This document shows positions 62,549-64,000 of a DNA stretch of 64,000 nucleotides, piece by piece. Made by a program: the position numbers and the translations under genes. Numbering within the stretch: the stretch's first letter is position 1; each line of letters begins with the position of its first letter. The notes under the pieces were generated by a model, which was not told the origin of the DNA, did no database searches, and was given only the letters and a program-made list of their open reading frames with translations. The DNA is from Pandoraea sputorum (GTDB lineage: Bacteria; Pseudomonadota; Gammaproteobacteria; Burkholderiales; Burkholderiaceae), in assembly GCF_000814845.2 (NCBI RefSeq), contig NZ_CP010431.2, positions 4,650,001-4,714,000 on the forward strand, in the 5' to 3' direction.

Positions 62549-63721
62549 GTGAGACATTCGAAACTGTTTGCCGGGCTCGTATTGGCCGGTCTCGCCGCCG
62601 GTGCAATGCCGGCGTTCGCACAGTCGAACGTGACGCTGTACGGGATCGTCGACGATGCACTGACCTACAGCAGCAACCAGAACGGCAAGTCGAACACCTA
62701 TCTGCGCAACGGCAACCTCGCGGGCAGCCGCTGGGGCCTGCGCGGCACGGAAGATCTGGGCGGGGGCACCAGCGCACTCTTCCAGCTGGAAAACGGCTTT
62801 GACGTGAATAACGGCGCATTCAGTTCGTCGGGCGTGATGTTCAACCGTCAGGCGTTCGTCGGCGTGAAGAACGCACAGGTCGGCACGGTCACCATCGGCC
62901 GTCAGTACTCGCCGTACTACCTGATGGTCGGCACGATCGGTCCCGTCGCGTATGTGACGGGGGCGACCGGCGCGCACCCGGGCGATATCGACGGCCTCGA
63001 CACGACCATCCGCATCAACAACTCGGTGACGTACACGTCGCCGGTACTGTGGGGTGTGACGGCCAGCGTTCAGTACGGCTTCGGCGGTCAGGCCGGTGCG
63101 ATGGGCAAGGGCAACACGTTCTCCGGTGCGTTGCGCTACGACGGCGGCCCGGTGTCGCTGGCGGCAGGCTACCTGCGGATGAACAACATCGGCGGCGGCA
63201 CGACCTGGAACAGCGCGTCTACCGGTGTACCGGGTACGTCGGCCGTCAATCAGGGCTATGTCACCGCCGACTCGCTGCAACACATTGCGGTGGCCGGTAT
63301 CTACACGCTCGGTAGCCTGACGCTGGGCGCGAGCTACAGCAACGTGCAGTACAAGCCGGGCGCGGCGTCACTGTTCCACGACAGCGCGATCTTCAACACG
63401 GCTGGGGTGCATGCGTCGTGGATCGTCGCACCGCAGTGGCGTCTGGCGGCGGCGTACAGCTACACCGCTGCCTCGAAGGCCAACGGCATCACCGACGCCG
63501 CGACCTACCATCAGGTGTCGCTCGCGCAGGTGTACTCGCTCTCGAAGCGCACGTCGCTGTACGCGCTCGAAGCGTGGCAACACGCCAATGGCAAGTCGAT
63601 CTCGGCGAACGGCGTGAGCATCATCAACGCGGGGCCGGTGGTCGGCGACTCGCAGAACAGCACGCCGTCGGCGACGAGTTCGCAGTTCGTCGGCATGCTC
63701 GGCATCCGCGTCGATTTCTGA
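62549..63721 (+). CDS. general porin (Burkholderia/Bordetella type)
   Basis: A 390-residue outer-membrane porin starting at a GTG (62549) after GAGGAGAA. Signal peptide ends near AFA-QSNVTLYG; first strand VTLYGIVDDALTYSSN, GSRWGLRGTEDLGGGTSALFQLE and the loop-3 region; last strand FVGMLGIRVDF ends in Phe. Trimeric diffusion pore; probably lets sugar acids through in this cluster. 9-bp repeats follow the stop. Confidence 0.93.
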   Translation: MRHSKLFAGLVLAGLAAGAMPAFAQSNVTLYGIVDDALTYSSNQNGKSNTYLRNGNLAGSRWGLRGTEDLGGGTSALFQLENGFDVNNGAFSSSGVMFNRQAFVGVKNAQVGTVTIGRQYSPYYLMVGTIGPVAYVTGATGAHPGDIDGLDTTIRINNSVTYTSPVLWGVTASVQYGFGGQAGAMGKGNTFSGALRYDGGPVSLAAGYLRMNNIGGGTTWNSASTGVPGTSAVNQGYVTADSLQHIAVAGIYTLGSLTLGASYSNVQYKPGAASLFHDSAIFNTAGVHASWIVAPQWRLAAAYSYTAASKANGITDAATYHQVSLAQVYSLSKRTSLYALEAWQHANGKSISANGVSIINAGPVVGDSQNSTPSATSSQFVGMLGIRVDF

Positions 63722-63732
63722 TGCCGGTCTCT

Positions 63733-63768
63733 AAGGGGTCTAAGAGGTCCAATAGGTCCAAGAGGTAA
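63733..63768. repeat. 9-bp tandem array after the porin gene
   Basis: AAGGGGTCT, AAGAGGTCC, AATAGGTCC, AAGAGGTAA. An imperfect unit (CCGGTCTCT) precedes them. Confidence 0.65.
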
Positions 63769-64000
63769 CGCCGTCCGGACCGACGCTGTGCGCGTGCCGG
63801 ACCGGATGGCAGCAAGTGCTGGAGAGTGGTCGCGAGAAGTCGCACGAAGCAGTCTTTTCGGCCGCCAGCGCCCGGTAGCATCGGGGCTGTGGCGTTGGCG
63901 GTCGATTCTTATCGGTTGTCGTATGTATGCGACGGTCGATAAGGTAAACTGGGGGCGTTTTTGCCATTTATCGTCACCCACAATTCCAACCGACGCCATG
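63769..64000. other. window end, no complete gene
   Basis: No gene is seen. ATG at 63998-64000 may start a plus-strand gene that continues outside the window. Confidence 0.3.

Noticed and set aside
1..64000. CRISPR arrays, rRNA genes, complete insertion sequences or an integrase
   Set aside because: Looked for and not found. The short 9-bp tandem arrays lack spacers, and no transposase or integrase motif was read.

Overview
This 64-kb window comes from a GC-rich betaproteobacterium of the Burkholderiales, most like Pandoraea or a close Burkholderiaceae relative. The evidence is high GC with strong G/C third positions, a Bordetella/Burkholderia-type ftrABCD iron operon, a Burkholderia-type trimeric porin, and the general mix of ABC transporters and LysR/MocR/Lrp regulators. 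No database search was run; every assignment rests on reading motifs, gene order, start sites and overlaps.

Layout. 1-4.8 kb: FAD-linked oxidases (a D-lactate dehydrogenase-like gene cut by the window edge, glcD, glcE) with a voltage-gated K+ channel gene lying between glcD and glcE; no glcF is present. 4.8-10.5 kb: MocR regulator, DUF2917-like protein, glutathione peroxidase, yggS, proC and a Tat-exported amidase. 10.6-15.1 kb: ubiA and the ferrous-iron system ftrABCD. 15.3-19.3 kb: an Lrp-type regulator divergent from a polar amino-acid ABC transporter. 19.4-28.9 kb: small membrane protein, cytochrome c, SulP transporter, two tandem tiny hydrophobic ORFs, a Tat-exported superoxide dismutase, an epoxide-hydrolase-like protein, an outer-membrane barrel, a zinc CDF exporter and a LysR/SDR pair.

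28.95-39.45 kb is an accessory island of visibly lower GC next to a tRNA-Leu(TAA). It carries small orphan genes, an immunity-like protein, secreted or membrane hypotheticals, an Ogr-like phage zinc-finger remnant, dispersed degenerate repeats and a gene graveyard (hemerythrin and LysE fragments). A GC-rich LysR/SGNH-hydrolase module is embedded in it. Core sequence resumes at 39.45 kb with a split chromate transporter, egtB-egtD (ergothioneine), a hypothetical protein, and a minus-strand cluster of a small peptide gene, a heme-oxygenase-like-fold protein and an EamA exporter. That cluster is the best candidate here for an undescribed peptide-modification system.

48-63.7 kb is a nearly complete D-glucarate/galactarate utilisation region: garD, kdgD and a semialdehyde dehydrogenase on the left; an ABC importer, gudD and a porin on the right. 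A shared palindrome, GTCAT-N3-ATGAC, in both divergent promoter regions suggests one repressor controls all of it. Between the halves sit an ECF sigma/anti-sigma pair whose anti-sigma gene is frameshifted in a G7 tract, a small secreted repeat protein and a chemoreceptor. Five intergenic arrays of imperfect 9-bp tandem repeats are scattered over the window.
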